A DNA stretch of 64,000 nt from Paracoccus sp. MKU1. GTDB taxonomy: Bacteria; Pseudomonadota; Alphaproteobacteria; Rhodobacterales; Rhodobacteraceae. Location: NCBI RefSeq assembly GCF_001447385.1, contig NZ_LLWQ01000193.1, positions 62,001 to 126,000 of the forward strand. Direction: 5' to 3'. Within the stretch, counting starts at the first letter, position 1, and every line of letters begins with the position of its first letter. Position numbers and translations under genes: made by a program. The notes beneath the pieces were generated by a model that ran no database searches, was not told the origin of the DNA, and worked only from the letters and a program-made list of their open reading frames with translations. Of this stretch, positions 42,989-53,868 are shown one piece after another.

Positions 42989-44380
42989 ATGGCGCAGAGC
43001 TTTGACATGGTGGTGATCGGTTCCGGCCCTGGCGGCTATGTCTGCGCCATCCGCGGCGCGCAGCTGGGGCTGAAGGTGGCCTGCATCGAGCGCGAGCATC
43101 TGGGCGGCATCTGCCTGAACTGGGGCTGCATCCCGACCAAGGCGCTGCTGCGCTCGGCCGAGGTCTTCCATCTCATGCACCGCGCCAAGGAATTCGGCCT
43201 CTCGGCCGACAAGATCGGCTACGACCTCGGCGCCGTGGTGCAACGCTCGCGCGGCGTGGCCAAGCAGCTCGCCGGCGGCGTCGGCCACCTGCTGAAAAAG
43301 AACAAGGTCACCGTCATCATGGGCGAGGCCAGCCTGACCGCCCCCGGCAAGATCAGCGTCAAGACCGACAAGGGCAGCGAGGAGGTCACGGGCAAGGCCA
43401 TCGTGCTCGCCACCGGCGCCCGCGCCCGCGAACTGCTGGGACTGGAACCGGACGGCGATCTGGTCTGGAACTACAAGCACGCCCTGCAACCGCCGCGCAT
43501 GCCGAAAAAGCTGCTGGTCATCGGCTCGGGCGCCATCGGCATCGAATTCGCCAGCTTCTTCAACACGCTGGGCGCCGACACCACGGTGGTCGAGGTCATG
43601 GACCGCGTCCTGCCGGTCGAGGATGCCGAGATCTCGGCCCTGGCCAAGAAGCAATTCGTCAAGCAAGGCATGAAGATCCTCGAAAAGGCGGCGGTCAAGA
43701 AACTCGACCGCGCCAAAGGCAAGGTCACCGCCCATATCGAGACCGGCGGCAAGACCGAAACGCATGAGTTCGACACGGTGATCTCGGCCGTCGGCATCGT
43801 CGGCAACGTGGAAAACCTCGGCCTGGAAAAGCTGGGCGCCAAGATCGACCGCACCCATGTCGTCACCGACGAATATTGCCGCACCGGCGTCGAGGGGCTC
43901 TATGCCATCGGCGACGTGGCCGGCGCCCCCTGGCTGGCGCACAAGGCCAGCCACGAAGGCGTCATGGTCGCGGAACTGATCGCCGGCCAGCACCCGCATC
44001 CGATCAAGCCGAACTCGATCCCCGGCTGCACCTATTGCAATCCGCAGGTCGCCTCGGTCGGCCTGACCGAGGAAAAGGCCAAGGCCGCCGGCTACGAGGT
44101 CAAGGTCGGCCGCTTCCCCTTCATCGGCAACGGCAAGGCCATCGCGCTCGGCGAGCCCGAGGGGCTGATCAAGACCGTCTTCGACGCCAAGACCGGCGAG
44201 CTCCTGGGCGCCCACATGGTCGGCGCGGAAGTCACCGAACTGATCCAGGGCTATGTCGTCGGCCGCACACTGGAGACCACCGAGGCCGAGCTGATGGAGA
44301 CGGTGTTCCCGCACCCGACGCTGTCGGAAATGCTGCACGAGGCCACGCTCTCGGCCTATGGCCGCGCCATCCACTTCTGA
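42989..44380 (+). CDS. lpd: dihydrolipoyl dehydrogenase
   Basis: A 463-residue flavoprotein, the E3 subunit that reoxidises lipoyl groups of 2-oxoacid dehydrogenases with NAD. FAD motif GSGPGGYVCAIRGAQLG at residues about 10-26, redox disulfide GGICLNWGCIPTKALL, NAD motif VIGSGAIGIEFASFF, and the C-terminal catalytic HPTLSEMLHEA (His-Glu pair). AGGGGGACATCC precedes the ATG. No E1 or E2 gene is adjacent, so it could serve any of the complexes. It has its own upstream gap and intrinsic terminator. Confidence 0.94.
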   Translation: MAQSFDMVVIGSGPGGYVCAIRGAQLGLKVACIEREHLGGICLNWGCIPTKALLRSAEVFHLMHRAKEFGLSADKIGYDLGAVVQRSRGVAKQLAGGVGHLLKKNKVTVIMGEASLTAPGKISVKTDKGSEEVTGKAIVLATGARARELLGLEPDGDLVWNYKHALQPPRMPKKLLVIGSGAIGIEFASFFNTLGADTTVVEVMDRVLPVEDAEISALAKKQFVKQGMKILEKAAVKKLDRAKGKVTAHIETGGKTETHEFDTVISAVGIVGNVENLGLEKLGAKIDRTHVVTDEYCRTGVEGLYAIGDVAGAPWLAHKASHEGVMVAELIAGQHPHPIKPNSIPGCTYCNPQVASVGLTEEKAKAAGYEVKVGRFPFIGNGKAIALGEPEGLIKTVFDAKTGELLGAHMVGAEVTELIQGYVVGRTLETTEAELMETVFPHPTLSEMLHEATLSAYGRAIHF

Positions 44381-44388
44381 ACGACGAA

Positions 44389-44416
44389 AGGGGCCTCGCG
44401 GCCCCTCTTCTTTGTT
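44389..44416 (+). terminator. intrinsic terminator of lpd
   Basis: AGGGGCC (44389-44395), loop TCGC, GGCCCCT (44400-44406) is a perfect 7-bp stem followed by the T-rich CTTCTTTGTT. The T-rich tail is the complement of motif copy 8, so the two elements share bases. Confidence 0.75.
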
Positions 44417-44429
44417 GCGCAAATACCCC
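44407..44429 (-). repeat. dispersed 3'-end motif, copy 8
   Basis: On the minus strand it reads GGGGTATTTGCGCAACAAAG then AAG. It is 37 nt downstream of the M20 hydrolase stop, in that gene's sense, after the hairpin at 44438-44458. Confidence 0.7.
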
Positions 44430-44437
44430 ACGGGGGT

Positions 44438-44458
44438 CCGGGGGTGTGAAACCCCCGG
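44438..44458. terminator. GC hairpin after the M20 hydrolase gene
   Basis: CCGGGGGT-gtgaa-ACCCCCGG, a perfect 8-bp stem between the M20 hydrolase stop and motif copy 8, arranged as in the elements at 27.5, 2.7 and 63.8 kb. It has no T-run. Confidence 0.45.
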
Positions 44459-44466
44459 CCCGGCCG

Positions 44467-45636
44467 TCACGCCGGCAGCGGCATCCGCGCCTCGACCATG
44501 CCGGCATACCAGCTCGCGCCGGCCGGGATGGCATTGTCGTCGAAGTCATAGGCCGGATGATGCACCATGGCGGTATCGCCATTGCCGACGAAGATATAGG
44601 CGCCGGGACGTTCGTTCAGCATATAACTGAAATCCTCGCCCGCCATCAGCGGCTCCATCTCCATGTCCACATCGCCCGCCACCTGCCGCGCGACCTCCGC
44701 CGCGAAGCCCGTAGCCTCGGAATGGTTCATCGTCACCGGATAGCCGCGGTCATAGGTGACCTCGGCCACGGCGCCGAAGGCGGCGGCGGTGTGGGTGGCG
44801 ACGCGCCTGATGCCCTCCTCCAGCTGGTCGCGCACCTCGGGGGCAAGGCTGCGGGCCGTCCCCTTCAGCTTCACCACCTGCGGGATGACGTTATGCGCGG
44901 TGGAATCGGTCTGCACCACGCAGACCGAGACGACGCCGCTTTTCAGCGGATCGACATTGCGCGCGACGATGGATTGCAGCGCCACGATGATCTGCGCCGC
45001 GACCAGCGTGGTGTCGATCGCCTCATGCGGCTTGGCGGCATGGCCGCCCTTGCCGGTCACCACGATGTCGAACTGGTCGGCGGCGGCCATCATCGCGCCC
45101 TCGCGGATGGCGAAGCTGCCCACCGGATAGCCGGGCATGTTATGCATGCCATAGAATTCCTGGATGCCCCAGCGCTCGACCAGCCCGTCGCGGACCATGG
45201 CGAGACCGCCCGCGCCGCCCTCCTCGGCGGGCTGGAAGATCACCACGGCGGTGCCGTCGAAATTGCGCGTCTCGGCCAGGTATTTCGCCGCGCCCAGCAG
45301 CATGGCGGTATGGCCGTCATGGCCGCAGGCATGCATGACCCCCGGCGTCTTCGAGGCATATTCCGCCCCGGTCCGCTCGTGGATCGGCAGCGCGTCCATG
45401 TCGGCGCGCAGCCCGATCACCCGGCCGCTGCTGTTGCTGCGGCCCCTGATGACGCCCACCACGCCGGTGCGGCCGACACCCTCGGTCACCTCGTCCACGC
45501 CGAAGCCGCGCAGCAGTTCGGCCACCCGGCCGGCGGTGCGGTGGACCTGATAGTCAAGCTCGGGATTTTCGTGGAAGTCGCGGCGCCAGGCGGTGATCTC
45601 GGGCAGCAATTCGGCAAAGCGGTTCTTGACGGGCAT
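44467..45636 (-). CDS. M20 family amidohydrolase (hippurate/N-acyl-amino-acid hydrolase)
   Basis: A 389-residue metallohydrolase. RRDFHENPELDYQVHRTA is the opening, LRADMDALPI and MHACGHDGHTAMLLGAA give the first metal ligands, FQPAEEGGAGG the catalytic glutamate pair, and GGHAAKPHEAID the dimerisation domain. A histidine in VHHPAYDF near the C-terminus completes the site. It should cleave N-acyl amino acids or hippurate-like amides in the cytoplasm. ATG 45636 follows AAGGAGA. It is 98 nt downstream of the ABC ATPase on the same strand, so imported peptides or acyl-amino acids are likely substrates. Confidence 0.88.
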   Translation of the reverse strand: MPVKNRFAELLPEITAWRRDFHENPELDYQVHRTAGRVAELLRGFGVDEVTEGVGRTGVVGVIRGRSNSSGRVIGLRADMDALPIHERTGAEYASKTPGVMHACGHDGHTAMLLGAAKYLAETRNFDGTAVVIFQPAEEGGAGGLAMVRDGLVERWGIQEFYGMHNMPGYPVGSFAIREGAMMAAADQFDIVVTGKGGHAAKPHEAIDTTLVAAQIIVALQSIVARNVDPLKSGVVSVCVVQTDSTAHNVIPQVVKLKGTARSLAPEVRDQLEEGIRRVATHTAAAFGAVAEVTYDRGYPVTMNHSEATGFAAEVARQVAGDVDMEMEPLMAGEDFSYMLNERPGAYIFVGNGDTAMVHHPAYDFDDNAIPAGASWYAGMVEARMPLPA

Positions 45637-45734
45637 GTGACGATCTCCTTCGCCCGGCAGGTTACGCCTTTCGCACCGCACCGCAAGGCCGCGCAGCCGG
45701 GCGCAGGGCATTGCGTGGCGCAGGGGCCCGCGCT

Positions 45735-47564
<1,830 letters not shown>

Positions 47565-47783
47565 CCGTGCCCCCTGACCATCGCTTCGGCAATCAGGCTA
47601 ATACGGCAAGGCCACATTGCAACCGCAAACCCGGATCGGAACTTGATTCTTGCTTTTTATCCGGGACCTGTCCGAAACTCGCCGCATCCGAGGGACAGCA
47701 AGGCCGGGGACAAGGCAGAGACAAAACACCACCCGAACCGGCAGCCCGGCAGTCCCGCGCAGATCCACCAACAGGAGAGAGCG
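47565..47783. other. divergent intergenic region of the ABC importer
   Basis: A 219-nt region between the leftward ATPase and rightward binding-protein genes must hold both promoters. It has an AT-rich patch around 47643-47664 (CTTGATTCTTGCTTTTTAT) that could hold promoter boxes, but I cannot assign -35 and -10 with confidence. No clear operator was seen. Confidence 0.3.
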
Positions 47784-49496
47784 ATGAAACTGAAATCCCT
47801 GATGCTGGGCGCGGCGGCCGCGACCGCCCTTGCCGCCGCCATGGCCCCGGCCGCATTCGCCGAGCGGGGCAGCGACGGGCAGGTCAATGTCATCATGTGG
47901 CAGGCGCCCTCGACGATGAACCCCTATCTGTCGGCCGGCACCAAGGACATCATCGCCAGCAGCGTCACGCTGGAGCCGCTGGCCAGCTTCACCCCCGAGG
48001 GCGAGGTGGTGCCGCGCCTGGCCGCCGAGATCCCCTCGGTCGAAAACGGCGGCATCTCCGAGGATCTGAGGACGGTCACCTGGAAATTGCAGCCGGGCAT
48101 CAAATGGTCGGACGGCACGCCCTTCACCGCCGGGGACGTGGCCTTTACCGCGGAATATTGCATGAGCCCGCAAGGCGGCTGCGCCCAGCTTGCCAAGTTC
48201 GAGGGCGTCGAAAAGGTCGAGGCGGTCGATGAGCTGACCGTGCGGGTCACCTTCGTCTCGCCCCGGCCCGATCCCTTCTCGGCCTTCGTGGGCGCGCAAT
48301 CGCCGATCCTGCAAAAGGCGCAGTTCCAGAACTGCCTGGGCGAGGCGGCGCCGACCTGCACCGAGCAGAACTTCAACCCCGTCGGCACCGGCCCCTTCGT
48401 GGTCAAGGAGTTCCGCACCAACGACGTGATCTCCTTCGCCGCCAATCCCGAATATCGCGACCCCGCCAAGCCCGCCTTCGCCACGCTGCTGATGAAGGGC
48501 GGCGGCGATGCGGCAGCGGCGGCGCGCGCGGTGCTGGAGACGGGCGAGTTCGACTATGCCTGGAACACCCAGCTCTCGCCGGACGTGATCGCCGGCATGG
48601 AGGCGGCGGGCAAGGGCAAGAACGTCGCCGCCTTCGGCAGTCTGGTCGAGCGCATCCATGTCAACCTGACCGACCCCTCGTCCAGCCTGCCCGAGGGCGA
48701 GCGCTCGACGGTCAAGCATCCGCATCCGATCCTGACCGACCCGGCGGTGCGCAAGGCGCTGTCCATGGCCATCGACCGGCAATTGCTGACCGAGATCGGC
48801 TATGGCCCGGCCGGGCAGCCGACCTGCAACCTGGTGCCGGCGCCCGCCGCCTGGGCGTCCGAGAACACCGAATGCCTGACCCAGGACATCGAGGCGGCCA
48901 AGGCGCTGCTGGACGAGGCGGGCTGGACCGTCGGCGCGGGCGGCGTGCGCGAAAAGGACGGCAAGCGGCTCACGCTGCTGTTCCAGACCTCGGTCAACGC
49001 GGTGCGGCAGGACTTCCAGGCGCTGATCAAGCAATGGTGGTCCGAGATCGGCGTCGAGACCGAGTTGAAGGTGGTGGACCCCTCGGTTTTCTTCGGCGGC
49101 GATGCCGGCTCGCCCGACACGTTCCAGAAGCTCTATGCCGATGTCGAGATGTACGCCAACAACTTCGAGGGTTCCAACCCCGAGCCCTATCTGGCGCGTC
49201 AGACCTGCGACAAGGCGCCGGGGCCCGAGAACCAGTGGCAGGGCGAGAATACCAGCCGCTATTGCGACCCGGAATACGACCGGCTGATCGCCGAGATGAC
49301 GCAGATCGTCGATCCGGCCGAGCGCGGCGCCATGGGCCGGCGGCTGAACGAGATGCTGACCAAGGACAGCAACGCCATCATCCCGCTGGTCTATCGCGGC
49401 ACCACCTCGGCCGTGTCGAACACGCTGGGCGGCGTGGCGCTGAACGCCTGGGACAGCGAATTGTGGAACGTCGCGGATTGGCATCGCGCGAAGTGA
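47784..49496 (+). CDS. extracellular solute-binding protein (family 5) of the ABC importer
   Basis: A 570-residue periplasmic binding protein. Residues 1-27 form a signal peptide (KSLMLGAAAATALAAAMAPAAFA, cut after AFA). The family 5 features follow: LEPLASFTPEGEVVPRLAAE, TWKLQPGIKWSDGTPFTAGDV and later VRKALSMAIDRQ. Length is typical of peptide, opine or dipeptide binders. Start ATG 47784 has AGGAGA 7 nt before. It leads the rightward unit with the two permeases 7 nt downstream. Ligand not assignable; the M20 hydrolase suggests acylated amino acids or peptides. Confidence 0.92.
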   Translation: MKLKSLMLGAAAATALAAAMAPAAFAERGSDGQVNVIMWQAPSTMNPYLSAGTKDIIASSVTLEPLASFTPEGEVVPRLAAEIPSVENGGISEDLRTVTWKLQPGIKWSDGTPFTAGDVAFTAEYCMSPQGGCAQLAKFEGVEKVEAVDELTVRVTFVSPRPDPFSAFVGAQSPILQKAQFQNCLGEAAPTCTEQNFNPVGTGPFVVKEFRTNDVISFAANPEYRDPAKPAFATLLMKGGGDAAAAARAVLETGEFDYAWNTQLSPDVIAGMEAAGKGKNVAAFGSLVERIHVNLTDPSSSLPEGERSTVKHPHPILTDPAVRKALSMAIDRQLLTEIGYGPAGQPTCNLVPAPAAWASENTECLTQDIEAAKALLDEAGWTVGAGGVREKDGKRLTLLFQTSVNAVRQDFQALIKQWWSEIGVETELKVVDPSVFFGGDAGSPDTFQKLYADVEMYANNFEGSNPEPYLARQTCDKAPGPENQWQGENTSRYCDPEYDRLIAEMTQIVDPAERGAMGRRLNEMLTKDSNAIIPLVYRGTTSAVSNTLGGVALNAWDSELWNVADWHRAK

Positions 49497-49503
49497 CGCG
49501 GCG

Positions 49504-50511
49504 ATGCTGAGCTTTGCCCTGCGCCGGCTGCTGCTGGCGGTGCCGACGCTGCTGTTCATCTCGCTGGTGATCTTTCTGCTGCTCGAGGCTTCGCCCGGCG
49601 ATCCGCTGGGCGACGTGCCGCTGACCGTGCCGCCCGAGGTCAAGGAGCGGATGCGCGAGGCGCTCGGCCTCGGGCAGGCTTGGTATATCCGCTACGTGCT
49701 GTGGCTGAAGCAGTTCTTCTGGGTCGAGCCGCTCTATTGGTTCGACCGCGCCTTCGGCACCGGCTTCAGCCAGGGCATGCAGCGCATCATCAGCTTCCAG
49801 AGCCGCAGCCCGGTCTTCGACGTGATCGCCGAGCGGCTGCCGCAGACGCTGACCGTCGTCGGCATGTCCTATCTGGTCGGCGTGATGATCGCGCTGCCGA
49901 TCGGCATCATCTCGGCCTATCGGCAATATTCCTGGTTCGACCAGATCGGCACCTTCATCTCGATGGTCGGCTTCTCGCTGCCGACCTTCTTTACCGGGGT
50001 GGTGCTGATCATCGTCTTCGGCATCAAGCTGCAATGGTTCCCGTCGATCTACGACACCACGCATCGGGTGACGGATTGGGACAGTTTCCTGGTGCAGCTG
50101 CGGCAGATGGCGATGCCGGTCGCGGTGCTGGCGCTGTATAACGCGGCGCAGATCAGCCGCTTCATGCGTGCCTCCATGCTGGACAACCTGCGGCAGGATT
50201 ACGTGCGCACCGCGCGGGCCAAGGGCCTGTCCGAGCGCGTCGTGGTGCTGAAGCACGTGCTGCGCAATTCGCTGATCCCGGTGGTCACGGTGATCGCGCT
50301 GGGTCTGCCGGCGGTCTTCGGCGGCGCCATCATCACCGAGCAGGTGTTCAAGGTGAACGGGCTGGGACAGCTGCTGATCCTGGCCATCCATGCCAACGAC
50401 ATGCCGATGGTGATGACACTGACCTTCATCTTCGCGGTGCTGATCGTCGGCTTCACCCTGATCGCCGACCTGCTCTATGGCGTGCTGGACCCGAGGATCC
50501 GCTATGACTGA
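49504..50511 (+). CDS. ABC transporter permease (DppB type)
   Basis: A 335-residue inner-membrane permease with about six helices. LRRLLLAVPTLLFISLVIFLLLE is the N-terminal helix typical of DppB-like subunits, followed by the periplasmic SPGDPLG. The EAA loop reads MLDNLRQDYVRTARAKGLSE, the site that docks on the ATPase. It ends with LLYGVLDPRIRYD, the family tail. It overlaps the next permease gene by 8 nt. Confidence 0.93.
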   Translation: MLSFALRRLLLAVPTLLFISLVIFLLLEASPGDPLGDVPLTVPPEVKERMREALGLGQAWYIRYVLWLKQFFWVEPLYWFDRAFGTGFSQGMQRIISFQSRSPVFDVIAERLPQTLTVVGMSYLVGVMIALPIGIISAYRQYSWFDQIGTFISMVGFSLPTFFTGVVLIIVFGIKLQWFPSIYDTTHRVTDWDSFLVQLRQMAMPVAVLALYNAAQISRFMRASMLDNLRQDYVRTARAKGLSERVVVLKHVLRNSLIPVVTVIALGLPAVFGGAIITEQVFKVNGLGQLLILAIHANDMPMVMTLTFIFAVLIVGFTLIADLLYGVLDPRIRYD

Positions 50512-51475
50512 CCGGCTGCTGATCGAGGAGAGCGCGGTGAACGCCGCCGCACCGGGGGCCGAGGCGCTGCCGCCCGCCGATCCGCCGCCCGAGACGCACG
50601 CCCGCAGCCAATCGCGCGACATCTGGCGGCAGTTCCGCAACCATCGCGGCGCCATGCTGGCGCTGGTGCTGTTCGTGGCGATCCTGCTGTTCGTCGGCAT
50701 CGGGCCGCTGGTCTGGACCATCGATCCCGGCTTCGTCGATATCCGCGCCCGCAACCAAGGCTTCAGCGCGGCACATCCCCTGGGCACCGACCAGTTGGGC
50801 CGCGACATGCTGGCGCGCCTGATGGCGGGGGGTCAGGTTTCGCTGGCGGTCGGGCTAACCGCCATGGCCGTGGCGCTGACGCTGGGCAGCCTGATCGGCA
50901 TCGGCTCGGGCTATTTCCGCCGGCTCGACGCGCCGCTGATGCGGCTGACCGAACTGTTCCTGGCCCTGCCGCTGCTGCCCCTGCTGCTGCTGATGGTGAC
51001 GCTGTTCCGCGAACCCCTGGGCCGCGCCATGGGACCGGCGGGCGGCACCTTCCTGCTGATCGTCAGCGCCATCGGCATCACCTCCTGGATGCAGACGGCG
51101 CGCATCCTGCGCGGCGAGGTGCTGGGGCTCAAGGAGCGCGAGTTCATCCTGGCGGCGCAATCCATCGGCACGCCGGCGCCGCGCATGATCCTGCGCCATG
51201 TGCTGCCCAACGTGATCTCACCCATCGTGGTGGCGGCGACGCTGGGCATCGCCACGGCGATCATCACCGAAAGCGCGCTGTCCTTTCTGGGACTGGGCTT
51301 TCCGCCGGATTTCCCGACCTGGGGGCGGCTGCTCTATGACGCGGTGGACCAGATGCAGATGTATCCCTGGCGGGTGGTGTTGCCGGGGCTGCTGATCTCG
51401 CTGACGGTGCTGTCGGTGAACTATATCGGCGACGGGTTGCGCGATGCCATGGACCCGCGGATCCGGGGACGCTGA
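50504..51475 (+). CDS. ABC transporter permease (DppC type)
   Basis: A 323-residue permease. A hydrophilic N-terminus of about 50 residues precedes the first helix (AMLALVLFVAILLFVGIGPLV). HPLGTDQLGRDMLARLMAGG is the DppC signature, and LGLKEREFILAAQSIGTPAP is the EAA-like ATPase contact. It ends GDGLRDAMDPRIRGR. ATG 50504 lies inside the end of the DppB-type gene. It is the last gene of the importer's rightward unit, followed by motif copy 9. Confidence 0.93.
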   Translation: MTDRLLIEESAVNAAAPGAEALPPADPPPETHARSQSRDIWRQFRNHRGAMLALVLFVAILLFVGIGPLVWTIDPGFVDIRARNQGFSAAHPLGTDQLGRDMLARLMAGGQVSLAVGLTAMAVALTLGSLIGIGSGYFRRLDAPLMRLTELFLALPLLPLLLLMVTLFREPLGRAMGPAGGTFLLIVSAIGITSWMQTARILRGEVLGLKEREFILAAQSIGTPAPRMILRHVLPNVISPIVVAATLGIATAIITESALSFLGLGFPPDFPTWGRLLYDAVDQMQMYPWRVVLPGLLISLTVLSVNYIGDGLRDAMDPRIRGR

Positions 51476-51490
51476 GCGGCGCGGTCGCAT

Positions 51491-51512
51491 GAGTATTTGG
51501 GAAACGGTGAAA
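51491..51512 (+). repeat. dispersed 3'-end motif, copy 9
   Basis: GAGTATTTGGGAAACGGTG then AAA, 15 nt after the DppC-type stop in its sense and 4 nt from the stop of the convergent thiamine pyrophosphokinase gene. It is preceded by GGTCGCAT, as at copy 6. Confidence 0.75.
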
Positions 51513-51516
51513 GCGG

Positions 51517-52158
51517 TCAGAGCGCGCGGGCCAGCGTCGGGAGTTCCGAGCGCGGCAGGATCAGCAGCATCGGGCCGTCGCATTCCAGCGTGACCGGGCC
51601 GGTCGCCTCGTTCGAGGTGCCGCTGCGGCCGTCCGGCGCGAAGGCCAGGCCGTCGAGGGGCCATTTCAGGCCCGTCGAGCGGCCGGTGGCCGGGCCCATC
51701 GGGAAAAGCGAGACCCGCGTGCCGGGCACGAGGTCCAGCAAGAGGCGGGGTGGGGCGAGCGTGATCACGTCCTCGCCGGCGATCAGCAGGCAGGGCGGGC
51801 CGATGCGGCGGGCGATCACGCCGAGCACCGAGAGGAAATGGTCATGCCGCGCGCCGGAGAAACCCAGCGCAACGACGAAGGGCGCGTCGAGATTGGACAG
51901 GCATTTCTCGAAATCGGTGCTGTCCTGTTCGGCGATGGGGTGCTGGTTTTCGACCGGGATCTCGGCCCGGGCGCGGGCAGAGATGCTGTCGAAATCGCCC
52001 CAGACCGCCGCCGGCATCAGCCCGTGGCTCAGCGCGGTATCGGCGCCGCTGTCGGCGGCGGCCACCACCGGCGCGAGCCGCAGCGCCTGCTCCAGATCGG
52101 CGCGGCCGACCGGCGCACCGCCGATCAGCGTGACCGGGCGGGCGCTTGTCAGCCTCAT
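51517..52158 (-). CDS. thiamine pyrophosphokinase
   Basis: A 213-residue thiamine diphosphokinase that makes the ThDP cofactor. VTLIGGAPVGRADLEQAL opens the protein, then VVAAADSGADTAL, AAVWGDFDSISA (the GDFDS motif) and EQDSTDFEKCL (the DxTDxEK motif), all catalytic-domain signatures. LEATGPVTLE-like C-terminal beta structure binds thiamine (SNEATGPVTLECDGPML). Start overlaps the DUF2842 stop as ATGA. It ends the purA-DUF2842-thiN unit. Confidence 0.9.
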   Translation of the reverse strand: MRLTSARPVTLIGGAPVGRADLEQALRLAPVVAAADSGADTALSHGLMPAAVWGDFDSISARARAEIPVENQHPIAEQDSTDFEKCLSNLDAPFVVALGFSGARHDHFLSVLGVIARRIGPPCLLIAGEDVITLAPPRLLLDLVPGTRVSLFPMGPATGRSTGLKWPLDGLAFAPDGRSGTSNEATGPVTLECDGPMLLILPRSELPTLARAL

Positions 52159-52367
52159 TCGCCCTTGCCGATGCCGGTGAAGACCTTGCGGAAGGGCAGC
52201 GCCCAGAGGATGCCCAAGGCGGCATAGACCGCCAACTCGATCAGGATCGGCTGGCGGCCCCAGGTCCGGTCCATCCAGTTCACCAGGCTCACCGCCACCA
52301 CGATATAGAGCGGCAGCCCGATCAGCAGGATCACCAGCGACCAGCGTTTGCGCGTCTTGAGGTCCAT
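52155..52367 (-). CDS. DUF2842 small membrane protein
   Basis: A 70-residue protein with two hydrophobic helices (WSLVILLIGLPLYIVVAVSLV and LIELAVYAALGILWALPF) separated by a short charged loop, the DUF2842 layout. The C-terminus KVFTGIGKGE is hydrophilic. The function is unknown. It lies 11 nt after purA and overlaps the thiamine pyrophosphokinase start by 4 nt, so it is in the same transcript. Confidence 0.8.
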   Translation of the reverse strand: MDLKTRKRWSLVILLIGLPLYIVVAVSLVNWMDRTWGRQPILIELAVYAALGILWALPFRKVFTGIGKGE

Positions 52368-52378
52368 GTCAGCCCGTA

Positions 52379-53671
52379 TCAGTCCGCGAAGGGATCGGTC
52401 ACGAGGATGGTATCGTCACGCTCGGGCGAGGTCGAGAGCAGCGCCACCGGGCATTGGATCAATTCCTCGATGCGGCGGACGTATTTGATCGCATTGGCCG
52501 GCAGGTCGGCCCAGGACCGCGCGCCTTGCGTCGATTCCTGCCAGCCTTCCATTTCCTCGTAGATCGGCTTTGCCTTGGCCTGAAGCGCGGCGGCGGTGGG
52601 CAGATGGTCGTAATGCTGGCCGTCCACCTCGTAGCCGGTGCAGATCTTGAGCGTCTGGAAGCCGTCCAGCACGTCGAGCTTGGTCAGCGCGATGCCGTCC
52701 ACGCCCGAGATGGCGCAGGTCTGGCGCACCAGCACCGCATCGAACCAGCCGCAGCGGCGCTTGCGGCCGGTGACGGTGCCGAATTCATGGCCGCGCTCGC
52801 CCAGGCGCTGGCCGTCGGCATCGTCGAGCTCGGTCGGGAACGGGCCTTCGCCGACGCGGGTGGTATAGGCCTTGACGATGCCCAGCACGAAGCCGATGGC
52901 CGAGGGGCCGAGCCCGGTGCCGCTGGCCGCCATGCCCGACATGGTGGTCGATGAGGTCACATAGGGATAGGTGCCGAAATCGATGTCGAGCAGGCTGCCC
53001 TGCGCGCCCTCGAACAGGATGCGCTTGCCGGATTTGCGGGCATCGTTCATCACCTTCCAGACCGGCTGGGCGTATTGCAGCAGTTTCGGCGCGATCTCCA
53101 GCAGCCTGGCGCGCAGCTCCGCCCGGTCGATGGGCGCGGCGCCCAGACCCTGGCGCAGCGCGTCGTGATGGGCGAGCAGGCGGTCCAGGCGGGAATCCAG
53201 CGTCTCCTCGTCGCCCAGGTCGGCGACGCGGATGCTGCGGCGGCCGACCTTGTCCTCATAGGCCGGGCCGATGCCGCGGCCGGTAGTGCCGATCTTGCTG
53301 GCGCCGGCGGCTTCCTCGCGCAGCTTGTCGAGGTCCTGGTGCAGCGGCAGGATCAGCGGCGTGTTCTCTGCGATCATCAGGTTTTCCGGGCTGATCTCGA
53401 CGCCCTGCGCGCTCAGCTTGTCGATTTCGGCGAACAGCGACCAGGGGTCCAGCACCACGCCATTGCCGATGACCGCCATCTTGCCCTTGCGCACGATGCC
53501 CGAGGGCAGGAGCGACAGCTTGAAGACTTGATTGCCGATGACCAACGTGTGGCCGGCGTTGTGGCCGCCCTGGAAGCGCGCGATCACATCGGCGCGTTCC
53601 GACAGCCAGTCGACGATCTTGCCCTTGCCCTCGTCGCCCCATTGCGCGCCGACGACCACCACATTGGCCAT
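52379..53671 (-). CDS. purA: adenylosuccinate synthetase
   Basis: A 430-residue enzyme that converts IMP and aspartate to adenylosuccinate with GTP, the first step to [24 protein letters not shown] is the P-loop start, [10 protein letters not shown] and [13 protein letters not shown] follow, and [23 protein letters not shown] is a diagnostic block. I chose ATG 53671; an open frame extends to 53740 without family similarity. It leads the purA-DUF2842-thiN unit and is divergent from the urease operon. Confidence 0.96.
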   Translation of the reverse strand: MANVVVVGAQWGDEGKGKIVDWLSERADVIARFQGGHNAGHTLVIGNQVFKLSLLPSGIVRKGKMAVIGNGVVLDPWSLFAEIDKLSAQGVEISPENLMIAENTPLILPLHQDLDKLREEAAGASKIGTTGRGIGPAYEDKVGRRSIRVADLGDEETLDSRLDRLLAHHDALRQGLGAAPIDRAELRARLLEIAPKLLQYAQPVWKVMNDARKSGKRILFEGAQGSLLDIDFGTYPYVTSSTTMSGMAASGTGLGPSAIGFVLGIVKAYTTRVGEGPFPTELDDADGQRLGERGHEFGTVTGRKRRCGWFDAVLVRQTCAISGVDGIALTKLDVLDGFQTLKICTGYEVDGQHYDHLPTAAALQAKAKPIYEEMEGWQESTQGARSWADLPANAIKYVRRIEELIQCPVALLSTSPERDDTILVTDPFAD

Positions 53672-53682
53672 TGTGCTTCCCC

Positions 53683-53713
53683 TTGCGGTCATGAATGCCG
53701 CGAACCGTATAAT
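53683..53713 (+). promoter_or_regulatory. candidate promoter for the urease operon
   Basis: A perfect TATAAT (53708-53713) on the plus strand with TTGCGG (53683-53688) upstream, spaced 19 nt, which is 2 nt longer than ideal. It would give a leader of about 150 nt before ureD. It is weak support in GC-rich DNA, but the TATAAT stands out. Confidence 0.35.
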
Positions 53714-53868
53714 GGCCGAAGCCCTTGGGGGGAAGCGCATTCCGCCCTGCCTGCGAAATGTCCAGCCTGCCCCGATTTCGCGCAGATCGGGGATCGGGCC
53801 GGCGGATCTGGTGCCTTGCCTTGCAGTCGCGGCGCGGCTCTGCCGATGCTTCGGGCAAAGAGGTCCCG

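Noticed and set aside
53809-53825. Sigma-54-like element (TGG...TTGCA) before ureD, which would suit nitrogen control
   Set aside because: The GG-to-GC spacing is one nucleotide too long for sigma-54, and no NtrC-type sites were seen.
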